A stretch of 64,000 bases of DNA from Nannobrachium achirus (GCA_963921795.1 OY997661.1:41735466-41799465); one strand, 5' to 3'. Positions 39,701 through 41,599 are shown, counted from the first letter of the stretch. Translations and numbers: made by a program. Notes: generated by a model from the letters alone, not told the origin.

Positions 39701-41589
39701 AGATAATAAATGATCCCTCTCACCCACTCCATAGGGATTTCGATTTACTTCCTTCTGGTAGACGCTATAGAACAGCTTGGGCACACCGTAGCCGAAATAT
39801 TTTTAAAAATTCATTCATTCCAAATGCCATTAAAGGACAACTCCGCCCTAAATCACTTCTAGGCTCATTTTCCTACTTATATTGATCCATAAAGACTGTC
39901 CATGGGGTCTATTAGGCAGAAATGCACCTGTTGTCCACTGTTGTCCAGTTTCCCCAGCAGAACTCAGCAGCTCTCATAGCATAGAGTGGATAATATAAGC
40001 CTATCACTTTTACACTATTTGTTGTGGTCAAAAGTGATTTCTTTTTTCATGAATGTGTTACTAGTTGTCATTACAAACACATCCATGCCTTGTTTGCTCC
40101 ACACAAGCCACCACAATCTCATAAATCATGTTTTGGGGTGAGCATTCGGCACAACTGCCAATCAAAGTGACTGTACTGGCCAATCACAGGGCATCTTTTC
40201 CGGGACTTGGTAAAACAAATAAAAGCATAACATCTGTTTAGCAGAGTATGATGGCTTTTGTGGGACAACGATGACATGGATGTGTTTGTAATGACAGCTA
40301 GTAACACATTCATGAAAAATAAAATCACTTTTGACCACAACAAATAGTAAAAGTGATAGGCTTATAGGCTCCTCTCTATGCTATGAGAGCTGCTGGGTTC
40401 TGCTGGGGAAACTGGACAACAGGAGCATTTGTGCCTAATAGACCCCATGGACAGTCATTTTGGATCAATATAAGTAGGAAAATGAGCCTAGAAGTGATTT
40501 AGGGCGGAGTTGTCCTTTAAGGCATTGAATGATGTCATGTCTCGTTGATCTGCCTGTTTCTTCACCTTATATGCCACTGTTGTCCTTCTTGTTGCCTTAA
40601 GATGTTTTGTGTGTAAGTGTTTGTTGCTGTTTATCTGTCAGTTTAATGTTGTCTAAATGTATATGAGACAAAAGACAAATTTCCACATTGTGGACAATAA
40701 AATTAAACTAACTAACTAACCTCTTGCTGTCCTCCCGCTCCGGAACGGGCTCCACCAACAGAACGGCGCCGGCCAGCGCCTCGCCGTGGCAGTTGACGGC
40801 CCGGCAGGTGTAGACGCCTTTGTCGGGCATGCGCGTGCGGAAGACCTTGAGCTGGACCCAGCCCCCCTCCTGCTTGCTGACGCTGAAGTGGGTGCTCTCG
40901 AAGATGTCGTTGAGCTTCTTGCCGTCTTTCTGCCAGTCGACCTCGGGCAGGGGTGTGCCCCAGAGTTTGCACGAGAAGGCGGCGTCCTCTCCCCGGTCCA
41001 CGCGCAATGACAGCGGCTTGATCAGGAACCGAGGTTTATCGGCCGACGGAAGGTCGTCTTCCCCCCGAGGCTGCCGTCTCTCGCCTACTCCACCGTTGCA
41101 TTTCGCAGTGTCGCCGTTCTGGTGTTTGCCAAGCATACCATTCAAGGTTTCACCGTTTTGGTTCAAAGCTGCATTCGGGTGCACTTCGGCATGGCCGTTG
41201 ACCTGTCCTCCGAATTCCCCGTTTTCATGTGTCGGCTGATCCACGCCGTTGACCACCGCGTGTCTTTGTTCCCCTTCCTCGCTCCGTGCTTCCCCTTCCA
41301 CTCTTAGGGCGGCCGCGGCACAGGTTTCTCCTATGCTGTTTATAGCCTTGCAGATGTACTGGCCGGCATCCTCCAGGGTGACTCCAGCGATGGTCAGCAA
41401 GTAAGCCTTTCCCTCCTCCGAGAGTCTGTAGCGTCCCTCGGTCGAAATCTGAACGTTCTTGCGCTCCCAGGTCACGTCTGGTCGCGGGTCACCGCTTATC
41501 TGACACTTCAGAGTGGCGGTCTCTCCCCACCGTGCCACTACAGGACGTGGATAGCCCATTATACGCGGGGCACCCCCGAAGATGTCCAT
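975..41589 (-). CDS. obsl1: obscurin-like protein 1 gene, 18 exons, 3' end outside window
   Basis: The gene encodes a giant cytoskeletal adaptor of the obscurin/OBSL1/titin family. In the known family OBSL1 links titin and myomesin at the M-band through its N-terminal Ig domains and also works in the CUL7-CCDC8 (3M) complex. Seen here: 18 minus-strand exons join with GT-AG sites and compatible phases into 1779 codons with no stop: Ig1-linker-Ig2-Ig3-Ig4-Ig5-FN3-Ig6 to Ig17. OBSL1 rather than obscurin is favoured by the FN3 string ERQEVGS, the paired [11 protein letters not shown] and EPPIRIVSP motifs, and the Ig17 string KKCQLVD. The order of five Ig domains, one FN3 and a tandem Ig array is shared by both paralogues. 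The start is the ATG at 41589-41587 in the context GCCATCATGG. No kinase, SH3 or RhoGEF is present in this part. Teleosts carry more than one obsl1 copy, and I cannot say which this is. Introns are filled with transposons. Confidence 0.93.
1283..1682. mobile_element. hAT-like element with perfect 8-bp duplication
   Basis: Termini are CAGGGGTTCCCAAAC and GGAAAACCCCTG. The direct repeat AAATAGGA flanks it at 1275-1282 and 1683-1690. It includes half of the TCGTCGTTGTCGGGTGG module. It begins 38 bp upstream (transcript sense) of the exon 18 acceptor. Confidence 0.85.
1683..2304. other. intron 17 stretch without recognised feature
   Basis: A short inverted repeat TATCGCGAGATT / AATCTCGCGATA lies at 1991-2037, and CTAT and T runs at 2138-2176. 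Nothing else was recognised. Confidence 0.4.
2305..2377 (-). repeat. MITE end, inverted mate of 407-483
   Basis: The reverse complement reads AGTAGTTCACCCCC, then a TTGATTACACCATGGAGAG block matching the left copy. Whether the two ends ever formed one element is unknown. Confidence 0.55.
3561..3725 (+). mobile_element. tRNA-derived SINE
   Basis: Box A-like TAGTGTAGTGGTCAGTGCC and box B-like GTTCAAACCCC are spaced as in a tRNA. A near-identical copy follows at 3819-3965. Confidence 0.65.
3819..3965 (+). mobile_element. tRNA-derived SINE, second copy
   Basis: The same head (GTAGTGTAGTGGTCAGTGCC) and tail (TGTTAACATCCTGGA) as the copy at 3561. Both follow a TTTTCTTTTTTC tract, suggesting a local duplication of about 250 bp rather than two insertions. 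Confidence 0.65.
4050..4140 (+). mobile_element. tRNA-like SINE head
   Basis: CTAGTGTAGTGGTCAGGGC and GGATCGAATCTCGCC are internal promoter-like boxes. The downstream body differs from the two copies before it. Confidence 0.5.
4363..4620 (+). mobile_element. tRNA-derived SINE, common acanthomorph type
   Basis: The head GTGGCCTAGTGGTTTGAGTG and GGGTTCAAACCTGGG is followed by the body GTCATACCAAAGATTC and GTGCCTCCCTGCTTG, a body I recognise from many spiny-rayed fish. Confidence 0.7.
4808..5074 (-). CDS. obsl1: obsl1 exon 17: Ig16
   Basis: A 267-bp phase 1-1 exon, residues 1601-1689, with [14 protein letters not shown] and [12 protein letters not shown]. The CESRDDRT block resembles an OBSL1 repeat that, as I recall the human protein, lies after rather than before the KKCQLVD-type repeat. 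The acceptor is CCGTTGCAG|AG and the donor GAGT|GTAAGT. Confidence 0.91.
5308..5590. mobile_element. fragment of a hAT-like element (GTCTTCAAC family)
   Basis: Right half of the palindrome, then AGAGCTTTGGTGTAGAGGGG and a terminus-like AACGCTGAAGACCCCC. Full copies are at 9064-9564 and 30612-30942. It ends only a few bases from the exon 16 donor at 5596. Triplicated TTAGGTTTAGGCATAGTTTT precedes it at 5220-5310. Confidence 0.6.
5597..5866 (-). CDS. obsl1: obsl1 exon 16: Ig15
   Basis: A 270-bp phase 1-1 exon, residues 1511-1600. The B-strand Cys is Gly ([10 protein letters not shown]) and the F-strand Cys is kept ([10 protein letters not shown]). The core is VRWLKDW. The acceptor is TTGGTCAAAG|AG and the donor AAAG|GTAAGA. 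The domain diverges more than its neighbours but the reading frame is intact. Confidence 0.9.
6023..6267. repeat. TCGTTGTCGGGTGGAAA module
   Basis: Ends are ATATCTTCGTTGTCGGGTGG and CCACCCGACAATGACGATAT. Related copies are at 23164, 28498, 46402, 47171, 54554 and 55677 in different surroundings. Each has a full or reduced palindrome at its centre. Confidence 0.7.
6105..6183. repeat. palindrome, GTGAAAACAGC-flanked
   Basis: Arms GATCTACAAGCACACAACGC and inverse around a GCACCGCG tip. Asymmetry is CCGATC on the left and GATCTGC on the right. Confidence 0.85.
6598..7035 (-). mobile_element. degenerate hAT-like element, ACGATACGATAC type
   Basis: The sequence is the reverse complement of much of the intact element at 59122-59646, including AATCGAATCGTATCG and the AGAGATTACATACGG block. 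No target duplication was found. Confidence 0.55.
7171..7625. mobile_element. hAT-like element, TAGGGCTGTCACGATTA type
   Basis: Termini TAGGGCTGTCACGATTA and TAATTGTGACAGACCTA. Flanks GAAATTTG and TAAACTTG match at 6 of 8. Near the right end TCAAATAATTGCAATTATG is tandemly repeated. A palindrome lies at 7393-7460. The element ends 32 bp from the exon 15 donor. Confidence 0.75.
7393..7460. repeat. palindrome, ATAGTGGAAATAGC-flanked
   Basis: Arms GATCTACAAGCTCACGACGC and inverse with a shortened tip. The outer arms extend to ATAGTGG / CCACTAT. Confidence 0.85.
7658..7933 (-). CDS. obsl1: obsl1 exon 15: Ig14
   Basis: A 276-bp phase 1-1 exon, residues 1419-1510, with [18 protein letters not shown] and [11 protein letters not shown]. 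Its donor CAAG|GTACTG lies about 32 bp from the end of a hAT-like element. The acceptor is CACCCCCCCAG|AG. Confidence 0.92.
8132..9061. mobile_element. TTAA-flanked MITE, GGACAACTCCGCC type, with inner insertion
   Basis: TTAA at both ends, termini AAAGGACAACTCCGCC and GGGCAGAGTTGTCCTTT. The arms AGGCTCATTTTCCTACTTAT and AGGTTCATTGTCCTACTGAT are inverted. An unrelated TTAA element sits at 8151-8477. The intact copy is at 39830-40520. Confidence 0.8.
8151..8477. mobile_element. inner TTAA element, AAGGGATAT type
   Basis: TTAAGGGATATGGGG and GGAATATCCCTTTAA are inverted ends within the outer MITE, separating its terminus from its AGGCTCATTTTCC block. Confidence 0.7.
9064..9564. mobile_element. 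hAT-like element (GTCTTCAAC family) with perfect duplication
   Basis: Termini TAGGGGTCTTCAAC and GTTGAAGACCCCTG. The direct repeat CTTTAAGT occurs at 9056-9063 and 9565-9572. It landed on the end of the MITE at 8132-9061. It contains the palindrome 9218-9278. Confidence 0.85.
9218..9278. repeat. palindrome, CAAAAATAGC-flanked
   Basis: Left AGATCTACAAGCTCACTGCG, right GCTGTGAGCTTGTAGATCGG, with a short GAGGC tip. The asymmetry is CAGATC / GATCGG. Confidence 0.85.
9625..9903 (-). CDS. obsl1: obsl1 exon 14: Ig13
   Basis: A 279-bp phase 1-1 exon, residues 1326-1418, one codon longer than its neighbours. The B-strand Cys is present (LECELSRA) but the F-strand Cys is Leu ([10 protein letters not shown]). 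A run of acidic residues ([11 protein letters not shown]) fills the D-E region. The acceptor is TATCCATCAG|AG and the donor GAAG|GTAAAC. Confidence 0.91.
9920..10260. other. intron stretch with TA microsatellite
   Basis: A (TA)n run at 10097-10123. GTTTTGTCGTTCACCACAC at 10168 and CACCAGGTGGCGACG follow. No gene or known element was recognised. Confidence 0.4.
10275..10600. other. GC- and CpG-rich island inside an intron
   Basis: CTAGC repeats (10280-10300) lead into a hairpin CTTGCCCAGGCC/GGCCTGGGCA (10336-10365) and about 200 bp of sequence very rich in CG dinucleotides. Open frames here are arginine-rich on both strands, as expected from composition alone. The origin was not recognised. 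Confidence 0.5.
10606..11240. repeat. dispersed repeat, ATGGTGGCGCTAGA / CGACCTGACGGTCGC type
   Basis: Internal near-duplicate units share ACTGTAGAGATACTGTGTAC and AAAATCTGTAGGAGCAGTGT. Related copies are at 47520-47790, 49440-49765 and 62205-63285. Confidence 0.65.
11304..11348. repeat. palindrome lacking its left inner arm and tip
   Basis: AATAGCAGATATATGCGAGCTTGTAG: the left arm is cut after GATATA while the right arm is intact to CTGCTATTTTTG. Confidence 0.7.
11692..11765. repeat. palindrome, CGCGGCAC-tip type
   Basis: GATCTACAAGCTCGCAGCGC on the left, TGTGAGCTTGTATATCTGC on the right, tip CACTCGGTGCC. The asymmetry is GATCTAC / GTATATC. Confidence 0.8.
11854..12129 (-). CDS. obsl1: obsl1 exon 13: Ig12
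   Basis: A 276-bp phase 1-1 exon, residues 1234-1325. The B-strand Cys is replaced ([10 protein letters not shown]) while the F-strand Cys stays (RYTCDAVDD), so the disulphide is lost. The core Trp is doubled (VTWWVDG). A human OBSL1 repeat in the corresponding part of the array also lacks the first Cys, as I recall it. The acceptor is CCTGTTTTAG|AT and the donor TCCG|GTAAGG. Confidence 0.91.
12193..12638. mobile_element. TTAA-flanked MITE, GGACAACTTTG type
   Basis: Inverted arms AAAGGACATATTTTAGATTG and AAAGTTGTCCTTT with TTAA at both edges. The inner mirror CAAGTGGCAAAATATG around TTAGACACAATAAGCC is typical. Other copies: 20773, 36873, 48848. Confidence 0.75.
12718..12985 (+). mobile_element. 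tRNA-derived SINE
   Basis: The head CCGGGTAGCTCAGTCGGTAG and GGGTTCGATTCCGGGC gives both internal promoter boxes; it continues AACTCCAGCGTATGAGTAGC into an unrelated body, so it is a SINE and not a tRNA gene. Confidence 0.7.
13605..13683. repeat. palindrome, best preserved copy, TTTGAAAATAGC-flanked
   Basis: Thirty-eight bases each side pair with one mismatch only: AGCAGATC on the left against GATCGGCT on the right. The tip is GTCGCATCGCGAC. Confidence 0.9.
13896..14423. mobile_element. TTAA-flanked element, CCCTCTAAGGCCC type
   Basis: TTAACCCTCTAAGGCCC and GGGCCTTAGAGGGTTAA are exact inverted ends, piggyBac-like. It sits in the sequence TTTAC^TTAA^GTAC of its host element (read on the minus strand). 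Confidence 0.85.
15042..15113. repeat. palindrome, CGCGGCAC-tip type
   Basis: GATATACAAGCTCACAGCGC on the left, CTGCGAGCTTGTAGATC on the right, tip CACCGAGTG. The right outer arm has decayed to TATTATATTTG. Confidence 0.75.
15339..15412. repeat. palindrome, CGCGGCAC-tip type, left arm damaged
   Basis: AGATCTACAGCTGGCAGCG has lost one A from ACAAG; the right arm GTGAGCTTGTATATCTGC is intact. Confidence 0.7.
15479..15975. repeat. probable dispersed repeat, ATAGACTGTATAAAAG type
   Basis: The stretch opens ATAGACTGTATAAAAGATAT and contains GGGAGAATGTGGTCGGAGCC. I recognise this type from other fish introns but see no termini. Confidence 0.4.
16028..16303 (-). CDS. obsl1: obsl1 exon 12: Ig11
   Basis: A 276-bp phase 1-1 exon, residues 1142-1233. 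[21 protein letters not shown] and [11 protein letters not shown] make it the closest match to the human OBSL1 mid-array Ig repeats. The acceptor is TATCCATCAG|AA and the donor ACAG|GTAAGG. The upstream intron is the longest in the gene model and holds a 3.9-kb foldback element. Confidence 0.93.
16490..16769 (+). mobile_element. LINE 3' UTR fragment, left part
   Basis: TTGCACTAACTAGCATTGAC and CTGTACTGCTATGCTACAAC look like a fish LINE 3' UTR. The matching 3' end (GAATTTCCCCCTTGGGATAA then ATCT repeats) is at 20672-20730, beyond the foldback element. Confidence 0.5.
18448..18695 (-). mobile_element. tRNA-derived SINE, minus strand
   Basis: On the minus strand the head GTGGCTCAGTATAGAGCACC and GGTTCGATTCCCAGC precedes a body ending AGCACCATATACTGTAAAT. 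It belongs to the same family as 45601-45868. Confidence 0.65.
18954..18963. promoter_or_regulatory. CCATATATGG motif
   Basis: An exact CArG-type decamer in the repeat context GATCTCCATATATGGGCATA, inside the foldback element's centre. Confidence 0.2.
20773..21207. mobile_element. TTAA-flanked MITE, GGACAACTTTG type
   Basis: AAAGGACCACTTTGTTTTTT and AAAAACAAAGTTGTCCTTT arms with TTAA at each side; the second arm repeats the CAAGGGTTCATATTTTAGAT block inverted. Confidence 0.8.
21393..21480. repeat. short inverted repeat
   Basis: ACTTTTAGCCAATGAGGAAG pairs with the inverse TGCTCATTGGCTAAAAGT. A second GGCTAAAAGC lies between. Confidence 0.5.
21842..22117 (-). CDS. obsl1: obsl1 exon 11: Ig10
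   Basis: A 276-bp phase 1-1 exon, residues 1050-1141, opening EPPVMIVEP. Core motifs are [21 protein letters not shown] and [10 protein letters not shown]. The acceptor GAATTGCAG|AG sits 8 bp from the terminus of a transposon, so the pyrimidine tract is practically supplied by the element. The donor is ACAG|GTACAT. Confidence 0.92.
22126..22500. mobile_element. CAGGGACGTGCAGAG-type element
   Basis: The terminus CAGGGACGTGCAGAGAATG begins 8 bp from the exon 11 acceptor. A degenerate palindrome is at 22191-22256. Related copies: 28038-28440 and, inverted, 53876-54262. Confidence 0.6.
22506..22870. repeat. CCTAACTCCA repeat
   Basis: Blocks TGAACCAATGGAAAGTAGTA and CAAACCAGCTAACTCCACCC recur at 33165-33510 and, inverted, 41820-42125. 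Confidence 0.55.
23000..23530. mobile_element. hAT-like element, CAGGGACRTGCTGG type
   Basis: Ends CAGGGACATGCTGGG and CCAGCACGTCCCTG. Flanks CAGCTGAT and CTGCTGAT match at 7 of 8. It carries the module and palindrome at 23164-23400. An inverted full copy is at 55551-56106. Confidence 0.8.
23221..23291. repeat. palindrome, AAACAGC-flanked
   Basis: CCGATCTACAAGCACACAAC against GTTGTGTGCTTGTAGATCGG: here both outer positions are C/G, so the usual mismatch is absent. Tip CTCGCGGTGCGAG. Confidence 0.85.
23556..23716 (-). CDS. obsl1: obsl1 exon 10: second part of Ig9
   Basis: A 161-bp exon, phase 2 in and phase 1 out, residues 996-1049. It starts CTTACCCACAG|G TAT AAG, completing the Trp codon, and carries [14 protein letters not shown] and the F-strand [10 protein letters not shown]. 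With exon 9 it makes 276 bp, the same size as the intact single-exon domains. Its donor AGAG|GTAATC lies about 25 bp from a CAGGGACGTG-type transposon terminus. Confidence 0.9.
23740..24395. other. intron within Ig9 with repeat fragments
   Basis: It holds LINE-like text (CAAACCATTATGGACTGGCC, CTGCTGAAAACTCTTTTG), ACCAGGTTAGCATTCACCAG repeats at 24045-24110, a 16-base G run at 24207, half a palindrome at 24244-24272 and a CAGGGGCGTCAC-type right end at 24285-24365. Confidence 0.4.
24399..24513 (-). CDS. obsl1: obsl1 exon 9: first part of Ig9
   Basis: A 115-bp exon encoding the A-to-C strands of Ig9 (residues 958-995), ending inside the core Trp codon. The last residues are [13 protein letters not shown] and then TG|GTATGA. 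The acceptor is TTTCCTCCAG|GA. The domain is completed by exon 10; joining them restores WYKDG in frame. Confidence 0.88.
24684..24808. repeat. CA microsatellite with GCAC interruptions
   Basis: About 125 bp of (CA)n, beginning with five CGCA units. Confidence 0.95.
25049..25097. repeat. palindrome, reduced
   Basis: TGTGAAAATACGCCTTGTGC on the left has lost most of the arm; the right keeps CTCACAACATGTAGATCGGC. Confidence 0.6.
25197..26203. mobile_element. nested hAT-like element, TAGGGCTGTCTTCGAC type
   Basis: Ends TAGGGCTGTCTTCGACAC and TAGAAGACACCCCTA. Perfect duplication CTATACAC at 25189-25196 and 26204-26211. Subterminal GACGCGTCGACGAATCG is inverted at the other end. No open transposase frame. 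Confidence 0.9.
26577..26852 (-). CDS. obsl1: obsl1 exon 8: Ig8
   Basis: A 276-bp phase 1-1 exon, residues 866-957. Core motifs are [18 protein letters not shown] and [10 protein letters not shown]. The exon follows an AT-rich acceptor (CATATATAG|CG) and ends AAAG|GTGATG, the least consensus-like donor of the set. Confidence 0.9.
26990..27392. other. intron stretch without recognised feature
   Basis: AT-rich sequence with ATAATTATATATAATTATATAT-like runs near 27170 and half a palindrome arm at 27110-27130 (AATCTACAAGCTCATAAC). Confidence 0.35.
27431..27506. repeat. palindrome, CGCGGCAC-tip type
   Basis: GATATACAAGCTCACAGCGC left, CTGCGAGCTTGTAGATCTGC right, tip CACCGAGTGCC. Confidence 0.85.
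27860..27934. repeat. palindrome, CGCGGCAC-tip type, mirror polarity
   Basis: GATCTACAAGCTTGCAGCGC left, TGTGAGCTTGTATATCTGC right. The GATAT/GATCT asymmetry is reversed relative to 27431, as if the two copies were opposite orientations of one unit. Confidence 0.85.
28038..28440. mobile_element. CAGGGACRTGCAGAG-type element
   Basis: Opens CAGGGACATGCAGAGAATG; interior shares GGAATTGAAAGAGGGCG and CATAGTAAAAACTGCATTC with the copies at 22126 and 53876. A reduced palindrome is at 28104-28153. Confidence 0.55.
28578..28657. repeat. palindrome, CTAGTGAAAACAGC-flanked
   Basis: CCGATCTACAAGCACACAAC left, GTGTGCTTGTAGATCTGC right, tip CTCGCACCGCGAG. Confidence 0.9.
28721..29018 (+). mobile_element. 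SINE, 5' truncated
   Basis: The body matches the 3' half of the full SINE at 62255-62748 (GGAACTGGTTGGAATAACGT, CTTCCACGCGCTACGTCC) and ends in an A-rich tail. The tRNA head is missing. Confidence 0.7.
29243..29518 (-). CDS. obsl1: obsl1 exon 7: Ig7
   Basis: A 276-bp phase 1-1 exon (residues 774-865) with a full Ig core: [17 protein letters not shown] and [10 protein letters not shown]. The acceptor is CCTTCCAAAG|CT and the donor GCAG|GTACAG. A Cys replaces the usual Tyr after the core Trp (RWCKDG). Confidence 0.92.
29570..29840. mobile_element. hAT-like element, AGTCGACTT type
   Basis: Opens TAGGGAATTAACGAAAAAGTC with AAAGTCGAC repeats and contains a palindrome. The right end is not clear. 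Confidence 0.5.
29685..29755. repeat. palindrome, TGTGAAAATAGC-flanked, ACATGCTC variant
   Basis: GATCTACATGCTCACAACGC against GTTGTGAGCATGTAGATCGG. The T/A change in ACATG is present in both arms, so it was copied or converted across the palindrome. Confidence 0.85.
30067..30113. promoter_or_regulatory. two CCATATATGG (CArG-type) motifs in a repeat
   Basis: Positions 30067-30076 and 30104-30113 each match the serum response factor consensus CC(A/T)6GG exactly. They belong to a dispersed repeat reading TCTCCATATATGGGCATAAA, also found at 18954-18963, 56688-56697 and 57281-57290. Regulatory use is unproven. Confidence 0.25.
30262..30528 (-). CDS. obsl1: obsl1 exon 6: Ig6
   Basis: A 267-bp exon, phase 1-1, residues 685-773. 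The domain lacks the canonical disulphide: the B strand reads ARFSIDLS and the F strand EVTFIANG. The string SGTWFLNS matches the equivalent domain of OBSL1 and obscurin directly after FN3. Extra cysteines in RYCVKHC and DTC are unusual. The acceptor is TTCATTAG|TC and the donor AAAC|GTAGGT. Confidence 0.9.
30612..30942. mobile_element. hAT-like element (GTCTTCAAC family), short copy
   Basis: CAGAGGTCTTCAACG and TTGAAGACCCCTG ends; perfect duplication GGTTAGAG at 30604-30611 and 30943-30950. It contains a tip-deleted palindrome. Confidence 0.85.
30852..30893. repeat. palindrome without tip
   Basis: AATAGCCGATCTACAAGC joins directly to TTGTAGATCCGCTATT. About 35 central bases are missing symmetrically. 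Confidence 0.85.
31040..31670. mobile_element. AAGTAAAAGTAC-type element, inverted and degraded
   Basis: CTTCTACTCCACTACATCCC and ATTGTACTTTTACGCCAC are typical. A palindrome is at 31266-31334. Termini are unclear. Confidence 0.55.
31266..31334. repeat. palindrome, TTTGAAAATAGC-flanked
   Basis: CCGATCTACAAGCTCACAAT against CATTGTGATCTTGTAGATC; tip GTGATGCGACG is shortened. Confidence 0.75.
31680..31862 (+). mobile_element. tRNA-derived SINE
   Basis: CGCCCGCTGGCCTACTGGTC and CCGATTCGATTCCCGACC boxes, then CTTTGCCGCATGTCACTCCC, a familiar fish SINE body, and an A tail. ACATAGGCATTG is duplicated in the head. It ends about 18 bp from the exon 5 donor. Confidence 0.75.
31881..32192 (-). CDS. 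obsl1: obsl1 exon 5: fibronectin type III domain
   Basis: This 312-bp phase 1-1 exon (residues 581-684) is the only FN3 domain seen. It has the core Trp in LLSWVPAP, the strand [10 protein letters not shown] and the [14 protein letters not shown] tyrosine corner. The close agreement with the OBSL1 FN3 is the best evidence for OBSL1 over obscurin. A SINE poly(A) tail ends about 18 bp from the donor CTGG|GTGAGT. Confidence 0.93.
32193..33164. other. intron stretch with simple repeats
   Basis: C run and TGTG repeats at 32303-32352; CTAACCTTAACCCTAACCCT at 32672; a hAT terminus-like CATTAATCGTGACAGC at 32849. No gene recognised. Confidence 0.4.
33165..33510. repeat. CCTAACTCCA repeat
   Basis: Same block order as 22506-22870, ending GGAGTTAGGAGGTTTTGGCC. 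Confidence 0.55.
33626..33886 (-). CDS. obsl1: obsl1 exon 4: Ig5
   Basis: The exon is 261 bp, phase 1-1, residues 494-580. It begins with [15 protein letters not shown], a block shared with human OBSL1 and obscurin Ig5. The F-strand cysteine is absent (VVTFVAG), which is also the state in the human homologues. The acceptor TTCTATAG lies only 14 bp downstream of the terminus of a hAT-like repeat, so the branch point and most of the pyrimidine tract must be transposon-derived. The donor is AAAG|GTAAGG. Confidence 0.92.
33902..34160. mobile_element. hAT-like element, CAGTGGTTCTCAACC type, partial
   Basis: The left end matches 24897-24911. A degenerate palindrome is at 34019-34083 (ACATGCTCACAATGCC / GTGATCATGTAGATCGGC). 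The right end is replaced by AAGTAAAAGTAC-type sequence to about 34480. Confidence 0.65.
34590..34859 (-). CDS. obsl1: obsl1 exon 3: Ig4
   Basis: A phase 1-1 exon of 270 bp gives residues 404-493. The domain has the Cys pair in VLECEVPEE and VYLCEMPDG, core Trp in ISWYLEDQ and the DDDGVY turn. It is close to human OBSL1 Ig4. The acceptor is TCTCCAG|GC and the donor AAAG|GTATGC. Confidence 0.93.
34905..35505. other. intron stretch with long G run
   Basis: A/T-rich tracts at 35260-35305, then AACTCGGGAAACTCGGGGTT on both sides of a run of about 20 G (35350-35369). Confidence 0.5.
35514..36025. mobile_element. hAT-like element, CAGTGTTTCTCAAA type
   Basis: Ends CAGTGTTTCTCAAATGGGGG and ATTGAGAAACACTG. 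Flanks CTTACTAT and CTTTATAT match at 6 of 8. Confidence 0.8.
36030..36870. other. intron stretch without recognised feature
   Basis: No open frame of note and no member of the repeat families seen elsewhere in the window. Confidence 0.4.
36873..37289. mobile_element. TTAA-flanked MITE, GGACAACTTTG type
   Basis: AAAGGACAACTTAGTTTTTT and AAACAAAGTTGTCCTTT arms between TTAA sites. Confidence 0.8.
37534..37638. repeat. palindrome with duplicated right arm
   Basis: GATATACAAGCTCACAGCGC left; the right reads GTGAGCTTGTAGAGC, then GTGAGCTGTAGAGC, then TTGTAGATCTGC. Confidence 0.75.
37917..37991. repeat. palindrome, CGCGGCAC-tip type
   Basis: GATCTACAAGCTCGCAGCGC left, TGTGAGCTTGTATATCTGC right, tip CACTCGGTGCC. 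Confidence 0.85.
38121..38178. repeat. palindrome without tip
   Basis: AGCAGATCTACAAGCTCACA is followed at once by GGAGCTTGTAGATCTGC. The tip and inner GCGC arms are gone. Confidence 0.85.
38686..39026 (-). CDS. obsl1: obsl1 exon 2: Ig3
   Basis: The exon is 341 bp, enters in phase 2 and leaves in phase 1, encoding residues 290-403. A basic spacer of about 20 residues precedes an Ig domain containing EGKHAKFRC and [10 protein letters not shown], both strongly conserved in OBSL1 and obscurin Ig3. The acceptor GGTCTCCCCAG|C was chosen because it has a pyrimidine tract and the phase required by exon 1. A weaker AG nearer the domain also fits the phase and would drop about 17 residues. The donor is AAAG|GTAGGC. 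Confidence 0.88.
39091..39523. mobile_element. hAT-like element in intron 1, perfect duplication
   Basis: Ends TAGGGATGGGTATCG and CGATACCCATCCCTA; ATAAGAAC at 39083-39090 and 39524-39531. GGTATCGATCG and related motifs fill the subterminal regions. Confidence 0.92.
39541..40720 (+). mobile_element. L2/Maui-like LINE 3' fragment, split by a MITE
   Basis: The plus-strand frame from 39559 reads [20 protein letters not shown] ... [20 protein letters not shown], the C-terminal end of a non-LTR reverse transcriptase ORF common in fish. A TTAA MITE occupies 39830-40520. Removing it puts the frame back as NAIKALN. The 3' UTR ends AATAAAATTAAAC and ACTAACTAAC at 40720, the first intronic base after exon 1. 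Confidence 0.88.
39830..40520. mobile_element. TTAA-flanked MITE, GGACAACTCCGCC type, intact
   Basis: AAAGGACAACTCCGCCCTAA and its inverse are joined to TTAA at each side. Long arms mirror each other (AGGCTCATTTTCCTACTTAT; CAGAACTCAGCAGCTCTCAT). It sits exactly at a TTAA in the LINE coding frame. Confidence 0.9.
40721..41589 (-). CDS. obsl1: obsl1 exon 1: Ig1, linker, Ig2
   Basis: This 869-bp exon encodes residues 1-289 plus two bases (phase 2 end). Ig1 spans residues 7-97 with the Cys29/Cys80 pair and core Trp41. Ig2 spans residues 185-280 with Cys207/Cys262 and Trp219. The intervening linker of about 87 residues (98-184) is rich in Asn, Gly, Glu and His and looks disordered; I recall a much shorter linker in human OBSL1. 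Ig1 in this family binds the last Ig domain of titin. The donor reads AAGAG|GTTAGT, and its intronic half belongs to the 3' tail of a LINE. Two domains in one exon is unique in this gene model. Confidence 0.93.
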
Positions 41590-41599
41590 GATGGCGGCC

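Noticed and set aside
975-41589. Obscurin (OBSCN) or titin as the identity of the Ig gene
   Set aside because: FN3 and mid-array Ig strings fit OBSL1 better than obscurin, and titin does not begin with this Ig1-Ig5-FN3 order. No obscurin IQ, SH3-RhoGEF or kinase parts are visible, although the 3' end is not in the window.
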